Source: Lachnospiraceae bacterium (GTDB lineage Bacteria > Bacillota > Clostridia > Lachnospirales > Lachnospiraceae). Taken from it: a DNA stretch of 6,472 bases. The stretch covers positions 1-6,472 of the forward strand of contig DNLO01000031.1 in assembly GCA_003488445.1 (NCBI GenBank), read 5' to 3'. Both the position numbers and the translations under genes were made by a program. The notes below the pieces were generated by a model that made no database searches, was not told the DNA's origin, and saw nothing but the letters and a program-made list of their open reading frames with translations. Positions 5,705-6,472 of the stretch are shown here, piece after piece. How positions within the stretch are numbered: position 1 is the first letter of the stretch; every line of letters begins with the position of its first letter.

Positions 5705-6002
5705 ATATTATCCCTCCCCAGCAGAGCACCGCTATGACGGATGCCGCAAATCCCAGTCTCGGCAGGATAGGGAACACATCGCTCTCTCCCAGCGCAGTGC
5801 TTCCCAGCGCTATCCCTATGAATCCGAATATCATCGCGATAAACCCTGCCGCCCCCATACGTGAGGCGTTCTGTGCCTTGTCCGCCACCGTAAGACTGAC
5901 CGCCAGAATGAATGAGACCAATGACATCGTGCCGTACACGAGTGCCATCAGTCCCCTGGTAGAATGTTTATTACTTGTAAATCTGTATCTCTTCTCGAAC
6001 AT
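5682..6002 (-). CDS. Small three-helix membrane protein, DUF6142-like
   Basis: This 106-residue protein has a short basic N-terminus (MFEKRYRFTSNKHSTRG) and three hydrophobic helices at about 18-40, 50-71 and 80-103. The N-terminal K-x-x-F-T-x-x-K-H-S-x-x-G pattern followed by three helices is what I recall for DUF6142 proteins of Lachnospiraceae; its function is unknown. The ATG follows the pyrE stop codon with no base between (TGAATG), and no good Shine-Dalgarno sequence precedes it. Translation therefore probably depends on ribosomes finishing pyrE. Its 3' end overlaps the peptidase start by 23 bp and contains that gene's ribosome binding site. The position between two housekeeping genes suggests a conserved operon, not a role in pyrimidine synthesis. 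Confidence 0.82.
   Translation of the reverse strand: MFEKRYRFTSNKHSTRGLMALVYGTMSLVSFILAVSLTVADKAQNASRMGAAGFIAMIFGFIGIALGSTALGESDVFPILPRLGFAASVIAVLCWGGIIYVGITGL
5712..5719 (-). promoter_or_regulatory. Ribosome binding site of the M29 peptidase, inside the upstream gene
   Basis: GGGGAGGG lies 7 nt before the ATG at 5704-5702 and within the last codons of the small membrane protein gene, where it codes for Trp-Gly-Gly. It supports the overlapping start. Confidence 0.8.
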
Positions 6003-6472
6003 TCACTTTGCACCGTACTGTGCATAGTAAGCGTATATTGCGGTCTTCAGCTCATCGTCGATTATCCTTCTGCCGTCCACCTCATGGCTCACCAGATAAT
6101 CCGTGACCTCGCTCATGGTGACGATGGCCTTCGTCGGGAATCCGTACGTGTCTGATATCTCGGAAAGTGCAGACTTCTCTGTCTCGCCTCTCTCCTGTCT
6201 GTCCACAGACACGCACATGCCGACCACCTCTACATCGCCCTGTGCCTGTATTATCGGCAGGGTCTCCTTGATGGATGTCCCTGCAGTCGTCACGTCCTCT
6301 ATGATCACTATCTTATCCTTGTTCCTTATGGGACCTCCCAGGAGTATCCCCTTGTCGCCGTGATCCTTGATCTCTTTTCTGTTGCTGCAGTAACGTACCT
6401 CTGCACCGTACTCTTCCGAGAGGGCTATTGTCGTCGCCACCGTCAGGGGTATCCCCTTGTATGCCGGACCGA
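6003..6472 (-). CDS. pyrE: Orotate phosphoribosyltransferase, C-terminal part
   Basis: The last 156 complete codons and part of one more are present; the start lies beyond the right edge. The enzyme joins orotate to PRPP to give orotidine 5'-phosphate in de novo pyrimidine synthesis, in the cytoplasm, usually as a homodimer. Visible motifs are GPAYKGIPL near the window edge (most likely preceded by Phe), the flexible catalytic loop NRKEIKDHGDKG, and the PRPP-binding loop IVIIEDVTTAGTS. All have the expected order and spacing. The missing N-terminus would be about 60-75 residues by comparison with usual lengths of 210-230. The true reading continues upstream of the GTG codon at 6438-6440, which is an internal Val and not a start. 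The gene ends in TGA directly joined to the ATG of the next gene. The identification is secure from the motifs. Confidence 0.96.
   Translation of the reverse strand, partial: GPAYKGIPLTVATTIALSEEYGAEVRYCSNRKEIKDHGDKGILLGGPIRNKDKIVIIEDVTTAGTSIKETLPIIQAQGDVEVVGMCVSVDRQERGETEKSALSEISDTYGFPTKAIVTMSEVTDYLVSHEVDGRRIIDDELKTAIYAYYAQYGAK

Overview
The window comes from a low-to-moderate GC Gram-positive bacterium, most likely a clostridial species of the Lachnospiraceae type. This is inferred from the strong AGGAGG-type ribosome binding sites, a pyrE of clostridial character, a small membrane protein resembling the DUF6142 family, an unusually long M29-type aminopeptidase, and a modular surface protein with InlB-like repeats. 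No species can be named from the sequence alone. All five genes that I can support lie on the minus strand, so the biological reading order runs from the right end of the window to the left.

Right part (about 6472 to 3650): the 3' part of pyrE (orotate phosphoribosyltransferase, its start lies outside the window) is followed with zero spacing by a 106-residue three-helix membrane protein. The end of that gene overlaps by 23 bp with a 684-residue aminopeptidase of family M29, in which the complete set of metal and catalytic residues can be seen. These three genes look like one operon and probably share translational coupling.

Middle (3649 to 3464): a 186-bp intergenic region holds a convincing sigma-A promoter with an extended -10, a leader of about 94 nt, a 12-bp direct repeat that overlaps the -10 and recurs 31 bp downstream, a separate 7+7 bp dyad, and a strong ribosome binding site. 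No convincing terminator for the peptidase operon is visible.

Left part (3463 to 1): a 1014-residue exported, membrane-anchored surface protein has a signal peptide, an acidic Asp-Gly tract, an Ala/Glu/Lys-rich coiled coil, two Ig-like domains, four InlB-like repeats, an acidic linker, a C-terminal beta domain, one transmembrane helix and a basic cytoplasmic tail. A hairpin of up to 16 bp follows it. Beyond the hairpin, a TTG-initiated gene for a multi-pass membrane acyltransferase-like protein runs off the left edge.

The operon genes serve pyrimidine synthesis and peptide breakdown, while the left-hand genes concern the cell surface. Nothing ties the two halves functionally beyond shared direction. 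I do not see a defence system, mobile element, CRISPR array or RNA gene. The most interesting signals are the architecture and length-variable coiled coil of the surface protein, the repeat structure of its promoter, and the uncharacterised N-terminal half of the M29 peptidase.
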